Of a stretch of 64,000 nucleotides of DNA, positions 10,013-21,838 are shown piece after piece (the stretch's first letter is position 1; the number at the start of each line of letters is the position of its first letter). The stretch is from positions 41,467,744 through 41,531,743 of the forward strand of contig NC_071354.1 in assembly GCF_943734655.1 (NCBI RefSeq), given 5' to 3'. The notes below the pieces were generated by a model. The model ran no database searches, was not told the DNA's origin, and saw only the letters and a list, made by a program, of their open reading frames with translations. A program made the position numbers and the translations under genes. Source of the DNA: Sabethes cyaneus (lineage: Eukaryota; Arthropoda; Insecta; Diptera; Culicidae).

Positions 10013-13000
10013 AGATCTTTCTCTAAATAGGCCGCAAATTCTTTACGGCGACGTTTTTGTATATAAACGACGACATTATGTCCCATATATAACGCGATTT
10101 GACATTCTTTCGGCCTAGGCCGAGACGGTGCTATCAAATACATCAAAATTGAGTCAAAGTGATCGAATCATCCCTGATTACAAGCATGGATCTGTGCTAC
10201 TAGCACGATAAAGAAACTTACGTAGTCCTACGTCACCTGTGTGGTCGTGTCTTGTGCACAACCCCTGTGATGTTTAGTCTTGACCTTTATAATGAGGTTA
10301 TAACAGTAATTTTTACAATCGACGGAGGGGACGACATAAGAAAGTAATGATAAAAAGGTGTTCATAGTATCCAAACAGAATAGAACAAGACGTGAAAAGG
10401 AAAGAGTGGAAGCTTAGTCAAAGGAGGGTCATTGAAGCAACGCTTATTAAGTATGTATACCGTTCTTCTTTACCCATTCTGGGGTTTTTATTTCTGCTTG
10501 GGTTCGTTAGTTGTTGCGATTACTGTACATTATGCAAAGAAGTTAATAACAAAAGTAAAAAAATTGTTAAAGCTTAGTAAACCGTCCCTCAAATAGCTAT
10601 TACGATGAACAATATATAACAATCCCGAGAATTTTCCTCAATAAATCAACAATAGTTTCCCTAGTTCTGGCTCCGGCAGCATTGAACATCGCACATATTG
10701 TCACATTTTCTTACGCAAGATAATAAATCACCATTCGCCTGCTCGTCGACCGCCAACGCGATCGATAATAATGGACAATCAATTCCACAAATTGGAAATC
10801 AATTACCCACAACTATTTTATTATTAATCGTTAATTGATTTATGGTGTATATCTATTCACACAAACAGCACCGGCCGGCAGCGACCTGATTTTCCCCGAA
10901 ACGGGCTCGATCGATATCGATGACGGCGAGGTCGGTATCAAACGACATGATAATTTCTCGCACTTAATGCGGTGAATCGCATGCCGGTCGGCCGCCGGCG
11001 GTGCTACAGAATAACGGGACCGTGCGATAATCAGTGGTTTGGATTAGAGAACACTTCGGTATTGGTTAGTGCATCAATGAACCAAAGCGATACATATCTA
11101 ACCGAATTAGTTGGAACAATGTCCTAGCTCAGTGCATTGCATAGCAGCACAGCGAATGTCGCGTCAATCAGGCTAATTTGATGTAACTTTGATCGCTGCC
11201 TGGAATGCGATCATCGGCAAATATATGCGGGTGGGTGACAAAAGTTTAAATTGGATCATTGGTTCCTCTAGCTATCCAGCCAGCCGGAAGAGAAACAACA
11301 GGAAACTAATAAATTTCAATTAAATATTCACAATTAGCAGCCGTTTACGTTTTCGTCTATTATTATCGCCATCGCCACGTAGTTCGTTCATTAACGTTTG
11401 CCGGCAACGAATTTGTCGTTCATGCAGCTATCTTTCTGCATGTACTATGTATGTCGCCGTACGTCGTCGTTGCCCTCCCCAGGAATGGAATTTGTCATGT
11501 GGGTTGCTGTCAGCCCGGCCGGGCAGGATTTCAGAAGTTTTCACTGTCACCTACTGGCAGGCAAAACGGCTGCTCTTGGCATTGCACTGCGTTCCTCTTT
11601 CGATTGTGGTTGCAATTTGTGTGGAACTCACATGGTGCCATGTTGTAAGACAATGTTTATCTGGAGCGAAAAAGTTGCCGCTTCCGATGACACACAGACT
11701 ATCGGGAATGAGAAATTTTCCAGTCCGAACAATCTACTATGGCGAAAAACGGTTAAGTCATAGGTTTTAACTTGCATTTTTGCCGCAAAAATATTCCCAG
11801 TGTTTTCTACCTCCCAGCTGTAACTCGTCACAGCCTGAACTGTCTGAAGTCTAAATTCTTGCTATTTTGTGCTTATTTCTTTTGCATTCAGCAGTTCATT
11901 CTAGTAGTTTGCAGTACCCATATACTGGTGGAGTTGATAGACAGTGCCAGTGCTGTGCACTGCAAGTGGGAGGAAACTAAAGAGACAGCTTGCATACGCT
12001 GACTGCCGTGTACCGATGTCACTGTGTAATTACGAACGATAAATTATTACTTGTTTCTAGCGTGCGCGAAAGTGCGACCGAACTGAACCATTTGCCGGCC
12101 CGGGGGTTAATCGATGTCATCTATAAAGCAGGGCAGGGGTACAGCAGCCGCTGTGTGGAACTTCTGCTGGCATGGCCTAGCTGCTGGAAAGTTGAGAGGA
12201 CCTACTCGATGCTGCTGCTACCAGCCGCCCGTGCTGTGACGTGCGTTTCGTCCGGAAAAGTTTGAGTCCCCTCCGAGCGTTCGGGACGACGGTGGATCGT
12301 CATAATTTATAGTTTGACTGCTGTTGGCTGGAATCGCGTTTCGATTTCACAGCACAATAGGTGTTGCTGGTACGCTCGGGGCGCTGTGATGCGGGTAGCA
12401 CTCGCACTGTATCAAATTGTTTCAATCAAAGTTGATTTAGCGGCTTTCTGGTGCGGTTTGAGCGAACCCCCCGACATACCCATCTTGTAATGCATAGTTT
12501 CGCAACGCATGATAAGCCCTGCGATGTTAGGCCCTAAACGGCAGCGGACGTACAAGGACGGCGGAAGTCTTGTGTAATTTTGGCCACTCAACTTTTTGGT
12601 TTTACAGGTACATGTGTTATATTGAACTATTCTACATAGTTCTATTGCAAAAAAGTGAAAGGTTGCATCAGAGACACTACCACTTATGGACGTAGGACCA
12701 CGTAAAGCTGTTATTAATAAATATACTTTTACTACGTCTTTGGAGTGCAGTTTATGATACGAAAAATAACTGATTACATAAGGGAAAGTGGATACTTTTT
12801 ATACGCTCACAACTCAGCGAATTTCTAAAGACCTTAGAGATAAGAGATAAGTTAAGAGAAAAAAGAGGAAAAAAAATAATTAGAAGACTTCTCCAACCAT
12901 TATTTGGTGGCTCTTAAAGAGCTGATGAAAGATGATTTATAAAACTTTTGCTACATTTACTGAGAATTACCAAGTACACAGGTAACAGCTACCGAAAACA

Positions 13001-13600
13001 TATTTAGAGGTGATGGACTGATCCAAGTCTCCTGCATACAGCAGTTTTCGAGAGGTTTGACTCTCGATAAAGGTAAACATAGAGCGCTTATTGTAGTGAG
13101 TCAGACTAGAAGTCTCGGCAAGACTTCGTTCGAAGATACTCATTTCGTTCGAAGAATTACTAGTGTAAGAGTGGACCTGCTTCAGAACCATATGTACATT
13201 GAATCTTTTTATCAGCCTTTAATTTTCGAAGCTAACCGGCAAAATTCACGTACTAGGTATACATTTGAACGTTTCGCAGAAACAAACTATGTGATCAAGT
13301 AGTTTCTGTTTCATTAGAACGGAGATTCAAAGTCAGTCCTTCTTTTCAAAGTTTCTCATTCCATCATCTACGTAATTAAAGGGAGTAACTTGTCGATGCA
13401 CTACCAGCAGGCCACGAACTATTGCTGCTTTTGCAACACGCAGCAACGAAAACTGATAGTATTTTGTGTTACATTTCCGGTTATCTGCAGGAACTCAGTA
13501 CAAAGGGAAAAGCTGAGATATTGAGATTTTAAAAAGACTAAAAGGTTATAAAAGCGATAGATTTCACTATTATATCTACCTTATAAATGCAATGGAAGTA
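10013..13600. other. Apparently single-copy sequence; no gene recognised
   Basis: No transposon signature is found. Base composition is more mixed than in the flanks, with GC-rich islands near 10870-11020 and 12060-12300. Many overlapping frames of 60-120 codons lie on both strands at 11398-12265, none with a motif that I recognise. Homeodomain-type ATTA/TAAT words are dense at 10755-10855. Likely host intergenic, intronic or regulatory sequence. Confidence 0.4.
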
Positions 13601-13626
13601 TCGATTTCATACCCGAAAATACTCAA

Positions 13627-14190
13627 ACTCGCTTCGAGTAGTGGGGCGACGCCAGATCCGACCAGACCACCGCGTCTTCGCCCTTATGATAGTTCTAGAT
13701 GAACGACGCAACTGGCGGCAGCCACTTTGTACTACAAATTTCCCCGTTCACGGTCAGTCCGGAGCGAAAGAAGAGCGGCTTTGACATCCCTTCTTCGCTG
13801 ATTGTCAGCCACAGCAGCACCTTGTTGGGAAACTTGGTATGTGAAATGAACTTAACCTCGGAGCTCACTTCCGTCATGGGGGAAGTAAAATACGAAGTGC
13901 CCTCCCAGTCGTTGCCAACCAGGGTGATATAGGTCTCGACGTCCAACATCACTGCCACATCGCGATTTGCCGGGAACCGACGGTCTTGACCATCTTATTC
14001 AGCCGCTGCCACTGCGTCATTGGCTGCAGCTTTGAAACCAGTAGACGGAACCGCTGCTTCCTGGCATGTATGTCCATGTTCGCCAGGTACTTTACACTGT
14101 TTGGCCGGTTGCACTGACCTCCCGGCCAGGCGCACGCAGCCGTGCAGCCAGTTTTACTTCTGTCTTCCTCTTCAGCATCCTTTGGAGCTT
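13627..14190 (-). pseudogene. Tc1/mariner-superfamily (DDxD-type) transposase fossil
   Basis: The minus strand encodes fragments in the order expected of an IS630-Tc1-mariner transposase. An N-terminal helical stretch with RLRAPGREVS comes first, then MDIHARKQRFRLLVSKL, then a catalytic-type 'LDVETYITL' (the DxETY aspartate). Next is a core with VLLWLTISEEGMSKPLF. After a stop, VVWSDLASPHYSKRV follows; its SDLASPHY corresponds to the second catalytic 'WPDLASAHY' block of this family. At least two frameshifts or stops break it. The C-terminus is missing. A matching C-terminal piece of the same superfamily lies at 35590-35840. Confidence 0.75.
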
Positions 14191-14199
14191 CTCGACGCT

Positions 14200-14840
14200 C
14201 ACAGTCGTCGGCCATCCGTAATCGGGCTTTCTTTCTTTCGTTGTTCCCGTTTTTGGGCCCAAAAATTGCTTCTGAAATTGGGCCCTTCGACGGAAAGTTA
14301 ATGACTGCTAATTTCTCGTTAACCAACAGAACACGACTGACTGATACTCAGCAGTCATGTCTTTGAACGTGGTCGGAATCTAGACGACACCGATAATTGC
14401 CGATACGACAACGCACCGTATTGTTCATACCGTTCATCGCAACGGCAGCACAATGTATCGCTACGCTGCGCCGGCAAGATGGTATATTCAACCCCCACAC
14501 GCACTACCTCTAGCGTTGACCGCTGCCAATGGCGATCTTGCTAACTCAACTCAAACAAAAACTCGAGCTCGTGGTTCATGCATCTGTCCCTCTCTCTCCT
14601 CTTTCCATTTAAAAAGTATTGTTCACCGAATTTTATGTTTAAAACCCCAAGCATTCGTCAATCAGCTTTCTTAAGAGTACACGATTTATGACCATGCAGA
14701 GCCACCGGGAGGATCAGTGTTCTGTGGAGCGCCAATTTTGTGCAAATTTACAAACTACGGTCGGTAGAAAGCCCGATTCGCAGCTTACACTGTTGTCACA
14801 TGTCACGATCACCAGCGTACCAGGGTATATGAATTCCTTG
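14200..14840. other. No gene recognised
   Basis: Only short frames are present. Part may be the N-terminal remainder of the transposase fossil to its left (the minus-strand frame extends to 14326), but no motif is visible beyond about 14190. Confidence 0.35.
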
Positions 14841-15075
14841 ACTTCCTCAAGGTATATGAATTCCTTCATATCGTTTGCGATTCAGTCCCACCTCGGCACC
14901 AACACCATTTGAACTCTCACGCTCCCTGCTAGCAACCATATGCTTCGTTTGGGCAGTGTTAATGATGAGTCCCAATATCGCTGCCTCCCGTTTATAAGGC
15001 CTAGCCTCTTTCACTGCTCTACGGTTGATTCCGATGATATCAACGTCATCCGCATAACCAACAAGCACGGTTATG
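14841..15075 (-). pseudogene. RTE-like reverse transcriptase fragment
   Basis: The minus strand contains YADDVDIIGINRRAV, the RT catalytic block, followed by a lysine-rich thumb-side segment and ILGLIINTAQTKHMVA. The same order occurs in the intact element (FADDVDAVG...GLQINTSKTKYMLA). The 'DIIGxNRxAV' version links it to fragments at about 23.8 and 55.4 kb, a lineage distinct from the intact element. Truncated at both ends. Confidence 0.8.
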
Positions 15076-15115
15076 CGTGATGATAGTCCCGCTCCTTCCT
15101 CTGTTCGCGTTCCAA

Positions 15116-15237
15116 CTCAAGTAACAATTCTAAAGCCTCTGGTTTTATGGATTCCTGTAGTTTTATTAGCGGTTTTATGGAATTGGTCATGCAAAACCAC
15201 TAGTGGAACGTAATAAAACTTAAAATTGTTACTTGGG
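15116..15237. mobile_element. Small MITE, CAAGTAACAATT ends
   Basis: CTCAAGTAACAATTCTAA at the left is inverted at the right as CCCAAGTAACAATTTTAA. Internal GTTTTATT words are also inverted. Same family style as 5722-5834. Confidence 0.68.
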
Positions 15238-15307
15238 ATGGCCATGTTGAATTACAGGTTAGTGAGTACTTCACTCCATCCAACGCACAATGGGCAAAAA
15301 CGGACTG

Positions 15308-15401
15308 AAAAAAATGCAGGAAATCGATTGGTGAGGGTTTCATTCTGCGGAATTCTGCGGTTTGACAAAAGAAGAAACTTCGGGAAGTGGTCCATTTTGC
15401 C
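15308..15401 (+). repeat. Dispersed repeat segment (inverted partner at 22582-22653)
   Basis: AAAATGCAGGAAATCGATTG, a GGGTTTCA...CTGCG segment and CGGGAAGTGGTC.ATTTTGCCC recur in the same order on the opposite strand at 22582-22653. The 15308 copy has an extra block of about 20 bp in the middle. Confidence 0.65.
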
Positions 15402-15482
15402 CCATCATCCTCAAAAATCATGATAAAAGCTAGTTAAATAATATGAGAACTTCGTGACGCCCGAGAAATGAAATCAAATAGC

Positions 15483-15490
15483 TACCAAAT
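15483..15490. repeat. hAT target-site duplication, left
   Basis: TACCAAAT, repeated exactly at 18584-18591. An 8-bp duplication is characteristic of hAT insertion. Confidence 0.85.
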
Positions 15491-18400
15491 TAGACATGTG
15501 CGCCGCCGCGCCGCGCCGCCGCCGCCGACACTTTTACATGCGCCGCCGCCGCCGATGATTTAGAACCGGCGCGCCGCCTAGGTCCTTTTTCCCACGCCGC
15601 CGAGGCCATTTTGCCACGCCGATGATAAAGCCCAACATTGACAAAAATGCGGGTCAAAATGTTGACAGCACACAGTGACCCGTTTTGTGAATTCATTCTT
15701 ATATTGTACCTTTAATTTGGTTTTAATTTAACTGCTGCGTAGATGTACCCTGAGTATTACCATGCGTCCAACTGAGAGCGAATCGAAAATACCTGACGTA
15801 AACGAACTTCAGTATGACGTTTTCCGTCAAACTTCTGACTTGCTTCCCGGTGTTAATTTCTCTTTTAAAAATCCCTTTTCGTTTGGGAGGTATGGTTACT
15901 TACCTCTCGGCAGTGAGGGTAAGACCGGCAACTCGTAGTTTTACTACAATAGCATCAATTATTTGTGTTTTATACACTGAACATGTTAGTATTCATTATT
16001 TTAAATATTTTAAGACGTCATGACCGATCAAATATCAAAATATAAAGAAAAAAAGCGGGGGCGCCGACTGAATGTACGCGAAATGGACCCGACTGAATGA
16101 ACTCGCGAGTACGTCTTAACCTCTAATTCTCAGAAGGAGTATCAAATCCATTTTTAGTCAACACGCCTAGAATGATCTGCAACTCGTTTCCAGTCTTTTA
16201 CAGAGAAAACAGCTGTTATTCAATGTTACGGCTTTATGGATATCACTTATATACCGTATATAGAACTACTAGCTGACCCGACAAACTTCGTATTACCAAA
16301 AATGAAACTGTGCTGTACATAAATGCGGCCGTCTCGCCCTGAATGCTGAATCATCTGGTGTTACCATAGCTAGTTGTTATTGACTAATGTTTTATGGAAC
16401 AGCCTAAAATTTCTCGAATTCGATTAGTTTTTAAGTTATGCAAACATTTCTGTTTCATTTGTATGAGTGTCCTCCCCCACTACCACAGAGGTGAGGGGTC
16501 TCAAACCACCATAAAATAAATTCATGCCTTTAAAATCCCCCACATGCCAAATTAGGTTCCATTTGCTTGATTAGTTCTGGAATTATGAGAAAAGTTGTAT
16601 TTCATGTGTATGGGAGCCCCCCCCCCCTGTTATAGGTGGGAGGGGACATAATTCCCCTCCTAAAAAGGGGAGGTGTCTCAACTCACCATAGAAGAAAAAT
16701 TTGCCTTCAAAAACATCCACATGCCAAATTTGGTTTCATTTGCTTGTTTAATTCTAGAGTTATGAGAAAATTTGTATGTCATTTGTATGGGAGCCCCCCC
16801 CCCCCTCCTGAAAAGGGAAGGGGTCCTAATTCATCATAGAAAAGATTCTTGCCTTCAAAAATCCCCACATGCCAAATTTGGTTCCAGTTGATTGACTAGT
16901 TCTCCAGTTATGAGGATATTTGTATTTCATTTGTATGGAAGCCCCTCCTCTTAAAAGGGGGGGGGGGGTCATAATTCCCTTCCTAAAGAGGTTAAGGGTC
17001 TCAATTCATTATAGATAAAAAACCTGCCTCTAAAAATACCCACATGCCAAATTTGATTAGTTTTGCTCGATTAGTTCTCTAGTTAAGCAGAAATTTTTGT
17101 TTCATTTGTATGGAAGCCCCCCTTCTTAGTAGGGGAGGGGTCTCTAACCATCATAAGCAACTTCCTCGGCCCCAAAACCACCTACATGCAAATTTTCACG
17201 CCGATCGGTTCAGTAGTTTTCGATTCTATAAGGAAAATACTGACAGACAAACATTTTTATAGGTATAGATTGTCCGGTCACCACGCCATTTCTTCAAAAG
17301 TATCCGGGACATGTTTAGATCTAGCCAATGTTATCCCAGCTAAATTCTAGATAAACTTCTATTGAACTAATTGTTGCATCTTGGTGTGACTTGAGGTCGC
17401 ATAACCCATCATGCGTTTTGAAGTCAAAGGACTGATCACTTTCTCGGCGGATACGGAACTTACTCGGTCATTGAGACTCAAGTACATGATTTGACTTTTG
17501 TCGTGCCTGTAAACTGACTGACAAAATTAGGTGCCGGTTTTACCCTGATACTGATTTCCAGTGTTGCAAGCCCGGACACGTGGGAATTAATTTTCTTACA
17601 CGCGCGTTTTTGTTCTAACGAACACGCCGGCATGAGCATCTCCTTGGGACTCTCGCTCTTATTTTTTCATGCCCTGCGACAAGTTTTTGCGAGTGTGTAT
17701 TCAACTATCGGCCACGGTCGCCGTCTTCGCTCGTAATTGCAATCCGAGCAGCTGACACCGATCACTCGCGAGGGCTCGCAGTCTTATCCGCGTGTGTAAG
17801 TGAGGGCGTAAGGTGAACAAAAAAGAAAAAATGCAAAATATATATCCATATATCCTAGTAAGCCGCTAGCCCGCACAGGTTGTAGGCTTCTCACGAGTTG
17901 TTGGCTTTGTGAGTAAGCAGTACAGATAGACGGCGCCTGCGCTATGCGCACGCTAGTAAGTAGCTAGTATGATGTATGCACGCAGCATCGGCGGTTGTGT
18001 ATCGTTCGCTTGCGTCAGTTGCGTAAACGTTGGATGCTGCTTATACTCGCTCGCATGAGACTGGGCATACTTTACTATTCGCTCGATTTGCAACATTGCC
18101 GATTTCACCCGCAAAGTTTTAGGTGTCGTCTATTATACGCAATGCATGTAATTAAGGAACATTACAAAAAACACATAGGCAGAAAGCTGAAATTTAAATT
18201 CGATCTAAAGCAATCGGACGTTCATATGTATGGCATAAAATCGAAAGATGGGGTGCGTATCCAAACCTTCCCTACCTTTTACGTACCCGTGCCTACCATA
18301 TTGCGTATTACATACAAATAAAAAATAATTCATAGATTAAAGTGTCATTAAAAATCATTCGCAAAATAAGCATTGTCAACTTTAGTTCGATTTTTAAAAA

Positions 18401-18583
18401 GATTTTGTTTAAACTAATACGAAATGCGATATTTTAACGGTGTAAAATACTCGCACGCCGATGCACGCCGCCGCCGCCGCCGCCGATAGTAACGAACGGC
18501 GTCACGCCGGCGACGCCGCCGCCGCCGAATAAAAATTATTCTTGCGCCGCCGCCGCCGATAATCTGACCGGCGCACACCTCTA
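15491..18583. mobile_element. hAT-type non-autonomous element with GCC-rich ends
   Basis: The left end TAGACATGTGCGCCG matches the inverted right end TAGAGGTGTGCGCCG at 13 of 15 bases, and an exact 8-bp duplication TACCAAAT flanks it. Just inside each end is a 100-130-bp region of GCC/GCCGCC repeats (15497-15600 and 18455-18575) containing the shared block GCGCCGCCGCCGCCGAT. No hAT transposase domain is visible; a 108-codon frame at 17995-18321 (plus) shows no motif that I recognise. The 3093 bp include a younger repeat nested at 16266-17273, leaving about 2.1 kb of element sequence. Confidence 0.82.
16266..17273 (+). repeat. Nested copy of the GCTGACCCGAC modular repeat
   Basis: It begins ACTAGCTGACCCGACAAACT, as do the copies at 50405 and (inverted) 8045. 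It is followed by about five modules of roughly 120-130 bp, each holding 'CACATGCCAAATTTGGTTCC', 'TTGATTAGTTCT', 'TATGAG', and a C-run then G-run (GCCCCC...GGGGAGGGGTC). It ends with the GATCGGTTCAGTAG segment, a decayed (CAGA) block and a GGTATAGAT terminus. No ORF. It interrupts the hAT element. Confidence 0.8.
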
Positions 18584-18591
18584 TACCAAAT

Positions 18592-19530
18592 GTGGTTTAA
18601 ACATCAGAAAAATCAAATCCCATCTATTCCATACTGTGCGAAATGCAAAAATAGTCCATTTTGCACCCTCATAATTCACCCCCATATACATGGTACATGG
18701 ATACCAGCCGCAGGCTGAAAACCTCTCTAATATAGAATATAAAAAAATGGTACATGGATAACCTAAAACTAACTCAAAGGCAAAAGCAGTCTTCAGAAAA
18801 AAATGTGTACTTATCATACTGAATTACTTTGGACAACAGTTGAAAGCGGTAATTGAATTGGATGCAAAATTATTGTTCAGGATTGATTTCTAAGTGTACT
18901 TTTAAAACAAATCATTATATCTCGCAACTAGTAATAGATATATAGTTAGTATGTTTAACAAAGTTGCTCATTTTAGCGTGTTCTACAATTTTTCTGAAAA
19001 AAGATTTTTTTTGACGTAGGGGAACTGGGGGCAAAATGACCACCCTTAGCAATTTCGCCATTTTCTCCTCCAGGAACCAACCAAATGCTGATCGCACTAC
19101 ATGAATTGAAAGCTGGATTCATATTCCACGTAACAATATATAAAGATGTTTGAAAAAGGACTATTTGTCATGAAAAATTCCTCTTTTTCGAAAGCGTCAC
19201 ATTCGAGCCTGATTTTTTTCATGTGGGTAAAATGAACATGTCATAGAAAACTAAAGTTAACATGCAGTTTGGATAAATTAAACATTATTTTACATTATTA
19301 TTGTTCTACATAAGCCGTAGGTATTCAACAGGGGCTGTTGGAATTAAAATGGGACTCCACAAAGTTAACATAATGTATCTTCGCCACGTTCATACAATGC
19401 TTGACTTTTAGCTCGCTGGATTTCCCACTACTCGGTCATTTTCCGTCATTTTTCGAGAGACTCGATCATTTTTGTTGCTTGAATTGCAATTATTTCGTAG
19501 CTGCTGATAAATGGAAAGTAAAACATCATG
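18592..19530. other. Repeat-derived sequence, no gene
   Basis: Segments such as 'CAAAATGACC', 'GTCCATTTTGC' and 'AAAGTTGCTC' recall the repeats at 15.3, 19.5-22.3 and 22.5-23.1 kb. It probably belongs to the same mosaic repeat family. No coding content. Confidence 0.4.
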
Positions 19531-19858
19531 ATACACACTGTTCATTTTGCCCTTATAGCACTATGGGTCAGAAATTAAAATTTCGGGACAAATATATTTG
19601 CGGTTAAACGGCGTGTCTCAGCTCAATGTTGTCTTCGGAAACTTTTTAAGTACAACAACAATTTAAGTAATAACTTTTGAGTAAATTTTTTTTCATCTTT
19701 TTGGTTTCAAAATATTAAAGATAAACTAATTTCAAGTATTTTTTCTGAAAATATCGAACTTCTACCTTTTACCCATTTTCAGTAATAGACCTTTGTTTAT
19801 AAACGACCCCTCAAATCACATTTCTTCTTGTAACATGTTTATTTCAACAGACAGCTCA

Positions 19859-19883
19859 ATGTGATGTTCTAGACAACAATTTG
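19859..19883. repeat. 25-bp target-site duplication, left
   Basis: The 25 bases starting ATGTGATGTTCTAG and ending CAATTTG are repeated exactly at 20658-20682. The uninterrupted inverted partner near 21448 contains this target once, which confirms an insertion here. Confidence 0.9.
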
Positions 19884-20657
19884 TATGTATGTATGTATGT
19901 ATGTATGGGGTTAGCCACCATCACCTCAAGGGTGTCCCATTGTATGCAAGTAGAATTACTGCAGAATCGAATTTATGTACCCAGCAACTTTCATGTCAAT
20001 GCTGTTCGTGAAGGACCAAAAGGGGTTGGGTGGATCTATAAGCAATGTCGCTTATATGATTCCACGGGAATATAAGACACTCCTTCCAGCATAGACCTCC
20101 GGTTCCAAGATACATAACTTCGCAGTGCAAACTTATCTTGCGTGATGATTTGTGTGCTAGAAGGGCGCGTCAAAATCCTCTCCGACCTTGTATGGCTTGG
20201 GCTGGTTACCACATCCCTCATCCAGTCTTCGATTCATTCGATACCCTGATGCTCCCTTCCCTCTCTTTTAATTATGTATATGTAAATGTATTAAATAATG
20301 AGTAATATGAATATACAATATATATAAAGAATATCTATATGAGTGGCAATGATTCTTCACTTGTTTATGTATCGCAGTCATATACTAATAATAAGCTATA
20401 TTTTGAAAGTGCATTCAATAGTACACTGTATTATTAACCGAGTCAGCCTCTCGATGGGCCAGCAAAGTCTGCGACTGTGTAAGGTTTAAAACGGACAGCA
20501 TTCTTGTGTGCTGTGTGTGCTGTGGACATCGCCACACGTCTTTAGCCAAAAAAAAAACAAACAGTCAAACCACTACTTATCTAAGGACTCGTCGGAATGT
20601 CCTCTGTCCACTCTACACATTAGACCTTACACATGGGGAGCATGGTACCCGTACACT
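19884..20657 (-). mobile_element. 774-bp retroposon with (CATA)n tail and 25-bp TSD
   Basis: The insertion is bounded by an exact 25-bp duplication, and the empty site is visible in the inverted partner. One end is six TATG units (19884-19907), read as a CATA-type 3' tail on the minus strand. Long duplication plus microsatellite tail indicates target-primed reverse transcription. The interior has no RT motif; a 61-codon minus frame at 20036-20221 is unassigned. It may be a SINE or a 5'-truncated LINE tail of a family that I do not recognise. Confidence 0.8.
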
Positions 20658-20682
20658 ATGTGATGTTCTAGACAACAATTTG
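20658..20682. repeat. 25-bp target-site duplication, right
   Basis: Exact repeat of 19859-19883. Confidence 0.9.
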
Positions 20683-20825
20683 CACATAAAAGAGGAATAT
20701 TTTTGCTGAAGACTGTTTTGCTTTTTCTGCTTTTGCTTTTTTAAGATATAACTGTTTTTAGACTAAAAACCGTTTGAAGAGAAATGTGTATTTTTTCAAG
20801 GGTGGTGTCTTCGAAGAAGTAGAAT

Positions 20826-20907
20826 AATAAAATATAGCGCATCTTCTTGCACTGTTAGGGTGACCATGAATTCATCTTAGGGTGATACAAACTTTTGTTT
20901 TCTTAAA
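20826..20907 (+). repeat. Secondary inverted-repeat segment (partner 22217-22305)
   Basis: 'TAGCGCATC', 'TAGGGTGA', 'TTCATCT', and 'AGGGTGATACAAACTTTTGT' occur in this order here and inverted at 22217-22305. They form a second, outer pairing around the right arm. Confidence 0.65.
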
Positions 20908-21334
20908 TAATTAAAAAAAAAGTTTTTTTCTCCAAAACTTGCAGAAAACACTAAAATAAGCAACTTTTCTGAATAAAGTAACTATCTATCTCATACCGAT
21001 TACGAAATATAATGATGTGTTAAAAAAGAGCACTTAAAAACCAATTACACTCAATAACTTTGCACACGATTATTTTATTGCTTTTAAATGTTCTACAAAG
21101 TTATTTAGTATGCTGAAATACATGTTTTCTGTGAAGATTGTTTGACGCTAGGACGCATATTTATTAAGTTATAAAATGTATGAAAATATATCCGCACTAT
21201 TCCCAGGTATTCCCAGCCATGGTATTCCCAGGTATTCTCTGAAATACACATTTGGGCAGATAGCTTTAATAATTTCCTATAAATTGGTATGCAAACTAAT
21301 TGCAGATACTTGCAGATGGCTAAGATATCTGGAT

Positions 21335-21838
21335 TTTTCATCAGATGGTTTTTAACCTAAAATCAGTTATATCTTATTAATTAATGCATATAAAGCAAAA
21401 TAGTCTTCAGCAAAAAATATTCGTCTTTTATGTACAAAATATTTTCTAGAACATCACATTGAGCTGTCTGTTGAAATAAACATGTTACAAGAAGAAATGT
21501 GATTTGAGGGGTCGTTTATAAACAAAGGTCTATTGCTGAAAATAGGTAAACGGTAGAAGTTTCATATCTTCAAAAAAATTACTTGAAATCAGTTTATCTT
21601 TAATATTTTGGTACCGAAAAGGTGAAAAAAAGTTTACTCAAAAAGTTATTACTCAAATTGTTGTTTAAGTAACGCTTAAATATTGGACGACCCCTTCAAT
21701 AGATGCACCAATTTTTTATTCAAAAAGTTGCCGAAGACCACATTGAGCTGAGACATGCTGTTCAACCGCAAATATTTTTGTCCCGAAATTTTAATTTCTG
21801 GCCCATAGTGCACAGTGAGGTGTTCATTTTACCCCCAA
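21335..21838 (-). repeat. Right arm of the large inverted repeat
   Basis: Inverted partner of 19535-20785, without the retroposon. It ends in 'GTTCATTTTACCCCC' as the left arm begins with 'GTTCATTTTGCCC'. The 21.85-22.21 kb continuation has two more 'TGTTCATTTTA' words. Confidence 0.78.

Larger units (their letters stand above)
19535..20785 (+). repeat. Left arm of a large inverted repeat (split by a retroposon)
   Basis: After removing the insertion 19884-20657 plus one duplicated target, about 450 bp here match 21335-21838 in inverted orientation. Both carry the 'GAAATTAAAATTTCGGGACA' block, the 'CTTTGTTTATAAACGACCCC' block, the 'AACATGTTTATTTCAACAGA' block and the 'ATAAAAGA.GAATATTTTTGC' block, in mirror order. 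Divergence is moderate, about 10-15% by eye. Confidence 0.8.

Noticed and set aside
11398..12265. Possible exons of a host gene (several overlapping frames of 65-121 codons)
   Set aside because: Overlapping frames on both strands, no splice-consistent continuation and no domain; not enough to call a gene.
17995..18321. 108-codon frame as the hAT transposase
   Set aside because: No hAT dimerisation or catalytic motif and far too short; left as unassigned interior of a non-autonomous element.
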